DNA of 64,000 nt from Cryobacterium sp. PH29-G1. GTDB taxonomy: Bacteria > Actinomycetota > Actinomycetes > Actinomycetales > Microbacteriaceae. Made by a program: the position numbers and the translations under genes. The notes under the pieces are model-generated. The model did no database searches. It was not told the DNA's origin and saw only the letters and a program-made list of their open reading frames with translations. The stretch spans positions 1 to 64,000 of the forward strand of contig NZ_JASISY010000009.1 of assembly GCF_030063365.1 (NCBI RefSeq), written 5' to 3'. Shown here piece by piece: positions 7,472 through 19,279 of this stretch (position 1 is the stretch's first letter; the number at the start of each line of letters is the position of its first letter).

Positions 7472-8659
7472 TCAAGGTGCCGAATTGGCGGCGCCCGGTG
7501 CGGGGTCGAGGGCGACGCCGTTGCCGCCATCCGCTTTCACCGTATCGATTGCGGCGGTCGCGGCCACGTCAAGTGCGTACAGCGAGTAGCCGTGATCGCC
7601 CGTGCTGGCGATGCCGAAACTCGCGGTCAGTCGAATGAGGGCGGTTCCGTGCAACGGTTCCTCGACCAAGGCGATCTGCATCTGTTCGGCCAGATCATGG
7701 GCCAGATAGCCGGCGGCCGCCACCACCAGCACCTGAAAGCGCCCACTCGACCGGTGCCCAATGAGCGACATCACCGGAGCGCTGCCACGAAGCTTCGCGG
7801 CAAACCGGGCAATCGCCTCGTCCCCCGCCATCCGGCCGAAGGCCGTGTTGATCTCCGGCAGGTTGTCGATGTCGGCGCCGATCAGCGCGAGAGCCACGTC
7901 GGCTTCTTCGGCCCGGGCGAGGTGGTCGGTCGCCGCCTGGGTGAATGCCGTGTTCGACAGCACACCAGCCGCCGAGTGGATGCCATCCGTCAGGTCGCCG
8001 ACGGCGCTTCCCGATATGCTCTCCGCACGCAGCACCGATAGGGCGATCGTGCCGAGCGTGACCAGGCACAGCGTCATCGTCGACACGAAAATTGAATGAA
8101 TCTGGGTGGTGAAGACCGTGCCCGTCAAGCCATCCGCGAGAAACATGAGTGCGCGCAGTGCGGCGGCGAGCGCGGCCAGGCCGAGCGTGACCGCCACGAT
8201 GCGTGCGTTGAGATTGCGTCGCAGCCGTCCGCGCACGAATTCCGCTCCGCCGAACACGGCCAGAAGGGCAACGCTCAGCGACACCACGACCGAACTGGTG
8301 GGATGGGCCCCTGAGCCGTCTATCAGGGTCGTGACGATGGTGAGCAGCCCCAGCGCAGCCATCCCGGCGGCGATATAGGGGCTCACTCGGCGGCCGTTGA
8401 AACGGCGGGCACCGGCCCAGACCGCCGCGACGGCCACAACCACGGTGATATTACCGACCAGGTTCGCCCAGCCCGTCGTCGGCTCTTGACCACCGACGGC
8501 ATGAGCGACAATGGTCATCATTCCGGCCACGTAGGCCAGGCTCCACATGCGCCCGGCTGTGTCATTGAGTTTGAACGCGGTGTTCAGGGTGAAGCCGACG
8601 GTGCAGAGCGCGACGACAACGCCGTTCATCGTCTGCAGGGTGTGGGAATCGAGATTCAT
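7472..8659 (-). CDS. Membrane protein with degenerate GGDEF domain
   Basis: A 395-residue protein with about six or seven membrane segments in residues 10-210, then a GGDEF-like domain. The nucleotide-binding segment DIDNLPEINTAFG (263-275) is kept, but the signature RVGGDEF is replaced by a sequence ending SSGRF (304-308), so both acidic catalytic residues are gone. It should not make c-di-GMP; a GTP-binding sensor or scaffold role is possible. It lies 34 bp downstream of the histidine kinase on the same strand, which argues for shared expression. The ATG at 8659 was taken as start because the first membrane helix follows closely. Confidence 0.85.
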   Translation of the reverse strand: MNLDSHTLQTMNGVVVALCTVGFTLNTAFKLNDTAGRMWSLAYVAGMMTIVAHAVGGQEPTTGWANLVGNITVVVAVAAVWAGARRFNGRRVSPYIAAGMAALGLLTIVTTLIDGSGAHPTSSVVVSLSVALLAVFGGAEFVRGRLRRNLNARIVAVTLGLAALAAALRALMFLADGLTGTVFTTQIHSIFVSTMTLCLVTLGTIALSVLRAESISGSAVGDLTDGIHSAAGVLSNTAFTQAATDHLARAEEADVALALIGADIDNLPEINTAFGRMAGDEAIARFAAKLRGSAPVMSLIGHRSSGRFQVLVVAAAGYLAHDLAEQMQIALVEEPLHGTALIRLTASFGIASTGDHGYSLYALDVAATAAIDTVKADGGNGVALDPAPGAANSAP

Positions 8660-8693
8660 GCGCGTCGCGCCTTTCGGGTCGGGGTCACGCGGA

Positions 8694-10325
8694 TCAGCTC
8701 GGGCGGGGAAGCGTCATGATGGCCGTCGTACCCCGGCCCGGCGTCGATTCCAGGCGCAGGTCGCCGCCGTGCTGCCGGCAGATGTCTCGGCTGATATTGA
8801 GCCCGAGCCCGGTACCGTGCACGCTGGAGCCCCGCACTGAGTCGGCCCGATAAAATCGGTCGAACAGATTGGTCTGCTCGTCCGGGGTCATGCCCCGACC
8901 GGTATCGGTCATGCGAATCTCAATGTGATCGGGTATGTCCACAAGCGCAACGGTGATGACACCGCGCGCGATGTTGTATTTGACGGCGTTCGAAAACAGG
9001 TTGTCGATCACCTGGCGCAGGCGAAAGGCATCCGCTGTGAGAAGAACCGGCGGGAGGTCACGCACGACGACAGCGATGCTGCGATTGGTGGCCATCGGGC
9101 GGATCGCTTCGGCGGCATCGTGCACAATCACGGCCAGGTCACACGGGGCGAGGTGCAGGTGCAGGCCCTCCCCCGCGGCGCTGGCCGTCGTGAGCAGGTC
9201 GCTCACCATCGTGAGGAGCCGGTCGGAGTTCTTGGTCGCAACCTCGAGCATGCGCCGGGTTGAGCCATCGAGACTGTTGTCGTCGAGGGCCAATTCCAGG
9301 TAGCCCATGATGGAGGTGAGGGGGGTGCGCAACTCGTGGGACACCGAAGCAACCAGGTCGTCCCTGGCCTTGACCGCGCGCAGTTCGGCGGTGACATCTC
9401 GCGAGATCAGCACCGCGCCGTCGTACTGGTCATTTTCGTCGAGAATCGGACGTGCCGATGCCAGCACGGCCGACTGCTGCGTGCCCTGTTCGCCGATCCA
9501 AAATACTGTGCGGTCGACCGTTTCTCCGCGCCGGGCTCGCTCGAACGGTCGCTCACCGGCCGCAAAGGGGGTCACCTGATCCGTGTGATAAATGACCAGC
9601 TTCGACACATCACCGCCACGAACCCCGAACTGCTCGAACATGTCGTGCTGGGCACGGTTGACGAGGTTCGGCCGGGCGTTGCGGTCGAAGCCGATCACGC
9701 CGAAGTCCACCGTGTTGAAGATCTCGTCGAGGGTTTGCTCCTGGCGCCGCGATCGTCGCAGCGCGCTCTCGAACAGCACCGACTGTTGGGTGAGCAGCAC
9801 CCGCTGGGCGGCAGCGCGGCGCGTTGTCGTGTACGTCGTCACGGCCACAAAGACCAACACGATGGGCACGATGGCAAGCCGGGGAATTTCTTCGCTGGAC
9901 AGCGGCTCTGCGCGCACGACACCCGCCGTCCACAGCAAAACGGTGGTGACGATGACGCTGCCGGCAGCACCAACCCCGCGATAGTGCGTCGACAACCAGA
10001 TCACCGGGAGCACGAGCAGAAATGTCGTACCCATCAGCGGTTCGCCCTCACGCGCGGTGACGAGTCCGACAATGTCGAGCAGGGGAAGCACCACCACCCA
10101 GTTCTTGCTGATGCGACGCCACGGTATTGCCGCGGCGAGGCCGGTGGCCAGAAACACGATGAGCACGCCGGCCAAAAACAGGGAGTTCGCAAACAGTCCG
10201 GGGTTGAAAAGACCCGCAACGCCCAGAAGCAGGAGCGTCGCGCCGGTAACGAGCAGCTGCGATATGAAGACGGAACGTTCGACCCGCAATCGCTGCGCGT
10301 GGTCGATGTGGCCGAGGTTGGTCAC
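8694..10325 (-). CDS. PAS-domain sensor histidine kinase
   Basis: A 543-residue membrane kinase. Five or six hydrophobic segments occupy about residues 20-165, a PAS-like domain about 195-315, then the dimerisation/phosphoacceptor domain with His330 in SHELRTPLTSIMGYLE. The ATPase domain shows the N-box (VIDNLFSNAVKYN), DTGRGM and GTGLGLNI. All catalytic blocks are intact. It lies 10 bp downstream of the GGDEF-EAL gene and upstream of the two degenerate signalling genes, all on the minus strand, so the four are probably co-transcribed. The OmpR-type regulator at 6119 is the likely partner. Confidence 0.92.
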   Translation of the reverse strand: MTNLGHIDHAQRLRVERSVFISQLLVTGATLLLLGVAGLFNPGLFANSLFLAGVLIVFLATGLAAAIPWRRISKNWVVVLPLLDIVGLVTAREGEPLMGTTFLLVLPVIWLSTHYRGVGAAGSVIVTTVLLWTAGVVRAEPLSSEEIPRLAIVPIVLVFVAVTTYTTTRRAAAQRVLLTQQSVLFESALRRSRRQEQTLDEIFNTVDFGVIGFDRNARPNLVNRAQHDMFEQFGVRGGDVSKLVIYHTDQVTPFAAGERPFERARRGETVDRTVFWIGEQGTQQSAVLASARPILDENDQYDGAVLISRDVTAELRAVKARDDLVASVSHELRTPLTSIMGYLELALDDNSLDGSTRRMLEVATKNSDRLLTMVSDLLTTASAAGEGLHLHLAPCDLAVIVHDAAEAIRPMATNRSIAVVVRDLPPVLLTADAFRLRQVIDNLFSNAVKYNIARGVITVALVDIPDHIEIRMTDTGRGMTPDEQTNLFDRFYRADSVRGSSVHGTGLGLNISRDICRQHGGDLRLESTPGRGTTAIMTLPRPS

Positions 10326-10335
10326 GAACGGTCGC

Positions 10336-12756
10336 TTACTGGTGGTGGGTCATCGCGGATCGACGATCAACCCGCACCGTGTTCGTGGGCCGCGGCGGGT
10401 CATCCGGGCGCGCCGGGCGCACCGCCTGCGCACCGAAGGCATCGAGTCGCGCAATGGTTTCGACGAAGGTCTGCGGCACTCCGAAGTGAAAGCCCTGGGC
10501 GCTGCGAATGCCGAGCCTGGCCAGTTGGTCGGCCATTGCCTCGTCTTCGACCCCCTCGACGATCATCGAGTACTCGAGATTGTCGCCGAAACCCTGCAGC
10601 GCTGTGAGCACCTCGCGTTGGCGGATGTCATCGAGGTCGTCGACGAGACTGCGGTCGATCTTGAGGATGTCCATCGGCACCCGCACGAGTGAATCCACGG
10701 AAGAGTCATCGGATCCGTAGTCGTCAAGGGCAATGAGAATGCCCAGATCACGCAGGCGGTCGGCCTGCTGGCGAATCGATGGCGACACGCGCACGGCTGA
10801 ACGTTCGTTGAATTCGAGGCAGAGTGAAATGCCCGGGTGCTGCAGAAAGAGGTCTTCGAAGAACGCGCCCAACCGGTCCTGGGCAATCTGATCGGCATCC
10901 ACATTGATGGCCATACACACGATTGCCGGTTCGGCGAGGCGAAATTCTGCTGCCGCTGCCATGGCGCGCACGGCAATCTGGCGGGTGAGCAGATCAAACC
11001 GCCCGAGGTTCTTCGCCTGCTCGACCAGAGCCGGCGGGGATATCGCCCCGAATTCCGGGTCGACGTAGCGCAGCAGCGCCTCGAAAGCCCAAATCTTGCC
11101 CGTGACCAGGCTGACGATGGGCTGGTAGGCCACGTCGAGTTCGTCGTGGTCAATCGCCCGCGCCACGTCGGCTTTGTACTGCGAAGAACGGTGGGCCGAA
11201 ATGTGGATGCTGCTGGCCGCGGCGGCGGTTCCCCGACGCCGCGCCTTCTTCACCACGAGCATGCTCTCGTCGGCGTCGAGAACCAGCTCCGCAACATCCG
11301 TTTCAGCAAGGGCCGAGAAGGCCAGCCCGATGCTGAGTCGCGGGGAGAGGGTGATCTCGCCGAGGGAAATCGGCAGGGTGGCCGCGGCGAGAATGGTTTC
11401 GGCCAGACCGACCGCTTCGGACACGGCGGAGAGCCGGGTGAGAATGATCACGAATTCGTCGCCGCCGACGCGAGCGACCACGTCGTGCGGGCGCACGGCC
11501 TGGCGCATCCGCTGGCCAACGACCTGCAACACCGAATCCCCCGCCTGGTGTCCGTGCGTGTCGTTGATGTGTTTGAACGCGTCGAGGTCGATGAACAAGA
11601 CCGCGATGGCCTCGGCTTCACCGCGTTTACTGTTGATCGTGTCGAGAGCCTCTTGAAATGCACCGTAGTTGGGCAGGCCGGTGAGCGCGTCGGTATTGGC
11701 GCGCGCGGTGATGCCATCCAAATTTCGTCTGGCCTGCATAACCAGTTCGGCCGTGGCGGCGAGGGCCTCGAACGCACGGCGATCGACGCGGGTGAAGGCA
11801 CCGTCCATGAGGTCACGGCGGGCGACGACGAATCTCGCGTCATCGTCGGTGAAGCTGATCCGGGTGCCGATCTGACCGGTCGCAGCCGGCTCCGCCTGCA
11901 ACGCGACGGACTGCACGCCGACCGCAACGGACACGGCCTCACACAGCGACTCGGCCACGTCAGCCGTTGAATCGCCGCTTCGGGTGGCACTGAGAATGCT
12001 GCTGCCCAGCACGAGGCCGCTTAGTCGACGCCGCATGTGCAACACCGTGCGCGCCACGATGGCTACCAGCGCCACCACGAGACTGCCCAGCAGCGTGCCC
12101 CCCGCGGTTTGCAGCGCCGTGCGGCCGATACCCGGGGTCGGAAGCCCCGCGTCGGCCCAATACACCGATGCCATTGCCAGGGTGGCGAGAACAAATATCA
12201 GCAGCGACAGGCGCAGCGGGGAGATCAGGGGGCGTCCGCCACGATCGGATGGCGCATCGATCAGCCGCATTCGCAGCACCTCGACGGCCAAGACAAACAT
12301 GACGTATCCAGCGGATGCCACCCCCGCCGCCGGCACGGGCCCAACAGCAACGAGGGTGAGCAACCACTCGATCAGAATGTAGAACAGGCTCGCCGTACCG
12401 GCCAGTCCCGCGCTGTAGACGGACACGTCGAGGCGGCGAGACTCGGCCAGGAGTGCCATGAAGACACCGAGCATGATGACGCCGATGATGGCCTGATCGG
12501 GCAGAACCGGCGTCAGGGCGGGCACGACCAAAACCGGCAGGCTCATGGCCGGCGACCGGTGCGCGACGCTGCCGACCCGGATCCAGGCAATTTCGAGCGC
12601 CATCACGCAGAGCAACCCGGCCAAAACGGCCGGCGCACGGGTGCTGGGGTCTGCGGCGATCACGCCGATCGAGCCGACGATGAACACCAGGCCGAGCACG
12701 CCGAACACACCGAACGAAACGCGCTGTAGCACGCCCTCTACCCCAATTCGACTCAC
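10336..12756 (-). CDS. Membrane GGDEF-EAL protein (c-di-GMP turnover)
   Basis: An 806-residue protein with several N-terminal membrane segments (about 15-240), a linker domain, a GGDEF domain with intact RVGGDEF near residue 432, and an EAL domain with the EALLR motif near 560, the ALDDYGSDDSS metal-binding block and KIDRSLVDDL. Both the diguanylate cyclase and the phosphodiesterase motifs appear complete, so it may make and degrade c-di-GMP; which activity dominates cannot be read. It is the first gene of the probable signalling operon that continues into the kinase 10 bp downstream. Confidence 0.92.
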   Translation of the reverse strand: MSRIGVEGVLQRVSFGVFGVLGLVFIVGSIGVIAADPSTRAPAVLAGLLCVMALEIAWIRVGSVAHRSPAMSLPVLVVPALTPVLPDQAIIGVIMLGVFMALLAESRRLDVSVYSAGLAGTASLFYILIEWLLTLVAVGPVPAAGVASAGYVMFVLAVEVLRMRLIDAPSDRGGRPLISPLRLSLLIFVLATLAMASVYWADAGLPTPGIGRTALQTAGGTLLGSLVVALVAIVARTVLHMRRRLSGLVLGSSILSATRSGDSTADVAESLCEAVSVAVGVQSVALQAEPAATGQIGTRISFTDDDARFVVARRDLMDGAFTRVDRRAFEALAATAELVMQARRNLDGITARANTDALTGLPNYGAFQEALDTINSKRGEAEAIAVLFIDLDAFKHINDTHGHQAGDSVLQVVGQRMRQAVRPHDVVARVGGDEFVIILTRLSAVSEAVGLAETILAAATLPISLGEITLSPRLSIGLAFSALAETDVAELVLDADESMLVVKKARRRGTAAAASSIHISAHRSSQYKADVARAIDHDELDVAYQPIVSLVTGKIWAFEALLRYVDPEFGAISPPALVEQAKNLGRFDLLTRQIAVRAMAAAAEFRLAEPAIVCMAINVDADQIAQDRLGAFFEDLFLQHPGISLCLEFNERSAVRVSPSIRQQADRLRDLGILIALDDYGSDDSSVDSLVRVPMDILKIDRSLVDDLDDIRQREVLTALQGFGDNLEYSMIVEGVEDEAMADQLARLGIRSAQGFHFGVPQTFVETIARLDAFGAQAVRPARPDDPPRPTNTVRVDRRSAMTHHQ

Positions 12757-12851
12757 GCGGTCAAAGCCTACGCGAATTGCTTCGCGATGGCGGCCTGCGG
12801 CGTGGATTCGTCATAACGGAGTGACGGATTCGCGTGCGGCGGCGACTCGAA

Positions 12852-13925
<1,074 letters not shown>

Positions 13926-13987
13926 TTATTCCTAACGTCTGTCGCCCTCACGGGCACTTCATACTGCGAGGTTCCCCCGCCCCCGCC

Positions 13988-14076
13988 CATAACTCCTGCA
14001 AATTCGCCGCCCGGCGCTTCACTCCCGCGTGATTCCGGGGAGTTCTAAAGTACCGGAACAAATTGCAGGAGTTATG
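13988..14076. repeat. ~90-bp palindromic element, copy 1
   Basis: Terminal inverted arms CATAACTCCTGCAAATT (13988-14004) and its near-complement (14060-14076) flank a core containing GCGTGATTCCGGGG at 14027-14040. The same arms and core occur at 39292-39381 in the opposite orientation. It lies between lysC and asd, where it would form a long stem-loop in RNA. The remaining flank to 14170 is G-rich with no gene. Confidence 0.85.
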
Positions 14077-14170
14077 CGACGGGGATGTGCTGGCGGGGTG
14101 CGTATCAGGGGATGGCGGGGGCGGGCTTCGGGACGGGGGTGCGGGTGTGGGCGGGTGTGGGCGGGTGCGG

Positions 14171-15448
<1,278 letters not shown>

Positions 15449-15591
15449 ATGACTCCTGAGTTGGGGGTGTGCGGGCCTGTACTGCGCACCGCGTCCAAGT
15501 TCCTATCCTAAATGCTGGTGCTCCCGGCGCCCACCATGTGACGCAGCGCGTGTGCCGAGAGCGGTGTATCCGTTCGCCGGGCCCACCTTCG

Positions 15592-15628
15592 GGAACTGGG
15601 CCCACCATCTATCATGGGCCCAGTTTCC
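15592..15628. terminator. GC-rich hairpin between recR and lysC
   Basis: GGAACTGGGCCCA (15592-15604) pairs with TGGGCCCAGTTTCC (15615-15628), with one bulged base, around a 10-base loop. It lies 56 bases past the recR stop on the minus strand and well before lysC. It lacks a clear T-run, so either a terminator or an mRNA-end stabiliser is possible. Confidence 0.45.
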
Positions 15629-15683
15629 GGGCCCGGGCCCGGGCAATACGGACGGGCGGGCGGGCGCGGCGGGAAGGCGCGGG

Positions 15684-16283
15684 CTAGTGGGTGACCTCGC
15701 GGCGGCCCTCGAAGGCGCGGCCGAGGGTGACCTCATCGGCATATTCGAGGTCGCCACCGACCGGCAGCCCGGATGCGAGGCGGGTGACCTTAATCTCGAG
15801 CGTCGTGAGCAGGCGCGAAAGATAGGTGGCGGTCGCCTCCCCCTCGAGGTTCGGGTCGGTCGCGATGATGACCTCCTGCACGGTGTTGTCAGCGAGGCGC
15901 TGCATCAACTGGCGAATGCGGAGGTCATCGGGCCCGATTCCGTCGATCGGGCTGATCGCACCGCCAAGCACGTGATACAGGCCCTTGAACTCGCGGGTGC
16001 GCTCGATCGCGACGACATCTTTGGCCTCTTCCACCACGCAGATCGAGGCGGGGTTGCGGCGCGGATCGCGACAAATCAGGCACGTCGGCTGTTCGGAGAC
16101 GTTGCCGCAGATGTCGCAGAAGCGCACCTTGTCGCGCACTTCGAGCAGCACGTTGGCGAGCCGCGTCACATCGAATTTCTCGGTCTGCAAGATGTGGAAC
16201 GCGATGCGCTGGGCCGATTTTGGGCCGATGCCGGGAAGCTGGCCCAGCTCGTCGATCAGTTCCTGAACGATGCCTTCATACAT
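15684..16283 (-). CDS. recR: Recombination mediator RecR
   Basis: A 199-residue DNA repair protein that, with RecF and RecO, helps load RecA onto single-stranded gaps. The helix-hairpin-helix region is at about 10-28 ([15 protein letters not shown]), the zinc-finger cysteines are 56, 59, 68 and 71, and the TOPRIM domain follows, ending in [16 protein letters not shown]. Length is exactly that of the family. It starts three bases after the dnaX stop on the same strand, the widely conserved dnaX-recR pair, here without the small ybaB gene that often lies between them. Confidence 0.96.
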   Translation of the reverse strand: MYEGIVQELIDELGQLPGIGPKSAQRIAFHILQTEKFDVTRLANVLLEVRDKVRFCDICGNVSEQPTCLICRDPRRNPASICVVEEAKDVVAIERTREFKGLYHVLGGAISPIDGIGPDDLRIRQLMQRLADNTVQEVIIATDPNLEGEATATYLSRLLTTLEIKVTRLASGLPVGGDLEYADEVTLGRAFEGRREVTH

Positions 16284-16286
16284 GGT

Positions 16287-18992
16287 CTAATTGTCGTTTC
16301 TGGTTCGGGACGCCGCAATGTACGGCTGCTCTTCGATGAAGGTGGCGCCGAGAATTTCGCGTACAACGGCCTCGCCGTAACGCTGTTTCTCGGTGAAAGA
16401 CGGCGCCCGGGTCGGGTCTTTTGCGCCAGCACGTTGTGGGGACGCGTTCGGATTCTGACGCTGGGTCGGCGCGCTGCGCTGGTCGGAGGGCTGCTGGCCG
16501 GAGGACTGCTGGCCGGAGGACTGCTGGCCGCGCGCGCTGCTCACCGGCGCAGCGGATGACTCCGCGTGCGACGCGTAGTTGTGCACGCGTTCCTCGGCGG
16601 GCCCATCCATCTCGGGTGGCACATCGTCATCGAACGGAGGGGGTACATCGTCGAAGGGCGGCTCATCGGGGCGCTGAGGGTTCGACGACGGTGGAGCTGT
16701 CCGAACGGGCGACGGCGGCACCGCAGGAGTTGCTGATGGTTGCGCCGCCACGGGTGCTGTGGCCTGCGCCGAAACGCCGCTCCCGCCTGTGGCCACGACT
16801 TCACCTCCACCCTCGGCTCCAACTTCAGCGCCGCTGTCAGCCCCGCCGTCAGCCGGCGCTGGTACCGCCGGACCGTTAGCCGAGCCGGGAATCGCCACGG
16901 TCGCCCATCCGCTGGTGGCGCTGGCCACGGGGGACGCTCCCGCCGGTGCGGTGGGGGCGGGAACGGCCGGCTTGGCGGCAGCACCGGACGGGGGCGTTGG
17001 CGTTGGCGCCCGCACGGGAGTGGGCGCCTGAACGGGGGTTGACGCGGCCGTTGATGTTGACGGGGACGCGCTACCACCCGGTGCCGGTGCCCCCGTTTGT
17101 GTGCCGTTGGGTGCCTGCCCGGGCGATGTGGCCGTGCCGGCAGGTCGAGTCTCGACTGCGGCAGACGCTGGCGAGGCTTCGGACCGTTCCGCTTGGGGGG
17201 CCGCTGGCGCAGGCTCCGCGGTGATGGGCGACGAGTCGGGCGCGGAGGCGCCGGCCGAGGGCGATTCGCGGGTGGCATCGACACGAGCGATGAATTTGAC
17301 CCGCAGACCGAGGACGGCAACGATTGCGGTGCGCAGAAAGTCGCTCGTTCCCATGCCGGCTACCTTTTGCTGTTTGAAGCTGTCGACATCGGCCTGGCTC
17401 GGGAACGAGAGTGCGAGCACATCGCCGTTCAGTCCGAGCACGTGCGCGGTGTAGACGACGAGCCACGCCGTGGTCTTCTCGGTGCGTACGGCTTCGAGAA
17501 TCTCAGGCCAGGCGTCTTTCATCTGCTGCAACGAGACCGGAGTGCCGGGAACGACGGCGGGGCGGGACACGATTGGAGCGGCGGTCGGAGCCTGCTCGAC
17601 CGGCGGAGCGGACGGCGCACCGGCAGAAGGAACAGCACCAGTGGTAGCAGCGGCACCAGTGGTAGCAGCAGCACGAGCAGTAGGGACTGCAACCGCAGGC
17701 GGATCCGGCGTCGTCGCCCGGGTGCCGGCCGGCTCAGCAACAGCGGGCACCGCACCAGCAGGGGCAACGACGGCAGCAGCGGCAGCAGGAACGACAGCGG
17801 GAACGACGGCGACCGGCGCGACACCGTCGACTCCGATACGGCGTTCGAGGCGCTCGACCCGGGCCAGTGCGCCACGCGTCGTGTCGTCGGTGGCGGGAAT
17901 CAGGGCGCGCGCGATCATGAGCTCGAGGTGGAGTCTGGGCGAGGTCGCCCCGCTCATCTCGGTGAGCGCGGCGTTGAGAATGTCGGCGGTACGCGAGAGT
18001 TCGGCCGGCCCGAACGCGGCGGCCTGCGCGCTCATACGTTCGAGTTCGTCTTGCGGCACGCCGCGCAGCACGGCCGCAGCGCCTGAGACGCTCGTGGCGG
18101 CGACGATAATGAGGTCGCGCATGCGCTCGAGGAGGTCTTCGACAAACCGGCGCGGATCTTGACCGGTCTGAATGACCCGGTCGACCGCGTCGAATGCCGC
18201 CGCAGGGTCGCGGGCACCGATGGCATCGACGGCCTCGTCGAGCAGGGAAGCACTGGTGTAGCCGAGCAGGGCGACGGCGCGCTCGTACTCAATGGATTGT
18301 CCGTCGGAACCGGCCATGAGCTGGTCGAGCAGAGACAGGGTGTCACGCGGCGAGCCTCCGCCGGCGCGCACCACGAGCGGCAGCACGCCGGGGGCGACGA
18401 CCATTTTTTCGCTGTCGCACATCTGCTGCACGTATTCGAGCATCGGCCCCGGCGGTACCAGCCGGAACGGGTAGTGATGGGTGCGCGAGCGGATGGTGCC
18501 GATCACTTTTTCGGGTTCGGTGGTCGCAAAGATGAACTTCACGTGTTCCGGCGGTTCTTCAACGATTTTGAGCAGGGCGTTGAACCCCTGCGGCGTCACC
18601 ATGTGCGCTTCGTCGAGAATAAAGATTTTGTAGCGATCGCGCGCGGGCGCGAAAATGGCACGCTCTCGAATGTCGCGGGCGTCGTCGACGCCGTTGTGGC
18701 TGGCCGCATCGATCTCGACGACGTCGAGGGAACCACCGCCGCCGCGGGCGAGCTCAACGCAGCTCGGGCAGACGCCGCACGGGGTATCGGTGGGGCCCTC
18801 AGCACAGTTGAGGCAGCGCGCCAGAATGCGCGCGCTGGTGGTCTTGCCACAGCCGCGCGGGCCGCTGAACAGATAGGCATGATTCACCCGGTTCGTGCGT
18901 AAGGCAGTCATCAGGGGTTCAGTCACCTGGGACTGGCCGATCATCTCAGCAAAAGTCTCTGGCCGGTAGCGGCGATACAGGGCGGTAACCAC
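16287..18992 (-). CDS. dnaX: DNA polymerase III subunit gamma/tau
   Basis: About 901 residues. The AAA+ clamp-loader domain has Walker A FSGPRGCGKTTSA (Lys50), zinc cysteines in the CLNC and CGVCPSC pair, and the Walker B motif LDEAHM. Residues from about 360 onward form a very long Ala/Pro/Thr-rich region before a conserved end (FTEKQRYGEAVVREILGA), with a KDAWPEILEAVRTEKTTAW tau-like segment between. Two in-frame GTG starts exist; 18992 was preferred because VTALYRRYRPETF is the usual N-terminus, while 19022 would add ten residues. No programmed frameshift site was identified. The gene is followed by recR. Confidence 0.93.
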   Translation of the reverse strand: MVTALYRRYRPETFAEMIGQSQVTEPLMTALRTNRVNHAYLFSGPRGCGKTTSARILARCLNCAEGPTDTPCGVCPSCVELARGGGGSLDVVEIDAASHNGVDDARDIRERAIFAPARDRYKIFILDEAHMVTPQGFNALLKIVEEPPEHVKFIFATTEPEKVIGTIRSRTHHYPFRLVPPGPMLEYVQQMCDSEKMVVAPGVLPLVVRAGGGSPRDTLSLLDQLMAGSDGQSIEYERAVALLGYTSASLLDEAVDAIGARDPAAAFDAVDRVIQTGQDPRRFVEDLLERMRDLIIVAATSVSGAAAVLRGVPQDELERMSAQAAAFGPAELSRTADILNAALTEMSGATSPRLHLELMIARALIPATDDTTRGALARVERLERRIGVDGVAPVAVVPAVVPAAAAAVVAPAGAVPAVAEPAGTRATTPDPPAVAVPTARAAATTGAAATTGAVPSAGAPSAPPVEQAPTAAPIVSRPAVVPGTPVSLQQMKDAWPEILEAVRTEKTTAWLVVYTAHVLGLNGDVLALSFPSQADVDSFKQQKVAGMGTSDFLRTAIVAVLGLRVKFIARVDATRESPSAGASAPDSSPITAEPAPAAPQAERSEASPASAAVETRPAGTATSPGQAPNGTQTGAPAPGGSASPSTSTAASTPVQAPTPVRAPTPTPPSGAAAKPAVPAPTAPAGASPVASATSGWATVAIPGSANGPAVPAPADGGADSGAEVGAEGGGEVVATGGSGVSAQATAPVAAQPSATPAVPPSPVRTAPPSSNPQRPDEPPFDDVPPPFDDDVPPEMDGPAEERVHNYASHAESSAAPVSSARGQQSSGQQSSGQQPSDQRSAPTQRQNPNASPQRAGAKDPTRAPSFTEKQRYGEAVVREILGATFIEEQPYIAASRTRNDN

Positions 18993-19124
18993 GTTCTCAA
19001 TGGTACTTGCCCGCACCGACACTCGCCCGCGCGCGGGAGCCGCATGCAGACAATGCCGGGCCGCAACAGGGCACCCCTATTAAGAGGAGTGACACACGCC
19101 CGGGTAAGAGCAGGAAACTAAACA

Positions 19125-19275
19125 TGCGACCCCGGCAGCGGGGGGTCGCCGGGGTCGCACGGGTCTAGGGGTGATGCGTAAAACGTGCGGCTCCAGAGGA
19201 AGCCGGAACCGCACGAGTCTAGGAGGGACGGGAAAACGTGCGGCCCCGGCGGCGGGGGGTCGGCCGGGGCCGCAC
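19125..19275 (-). terminator. Three tandem Rho-independent terminators
   Basis: Read on the minus strand, three GC-rich stem-loops follow each other: 19275-19238, 19214-19185 and 19159-19125. Each stem is 9-12 bp, each is preceded by a near-identical CCTAGACNCGTGCG lead, and each ends in GTTTT or GTTTA. They start five bases beyond the stop of the IPT-domain gene at 19280 and protect the dnaX promoter region behind it. The triplication looks like local duplication of one terminator. Confidence 0.75.
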
Positions 19276-19279
19276 GGGT

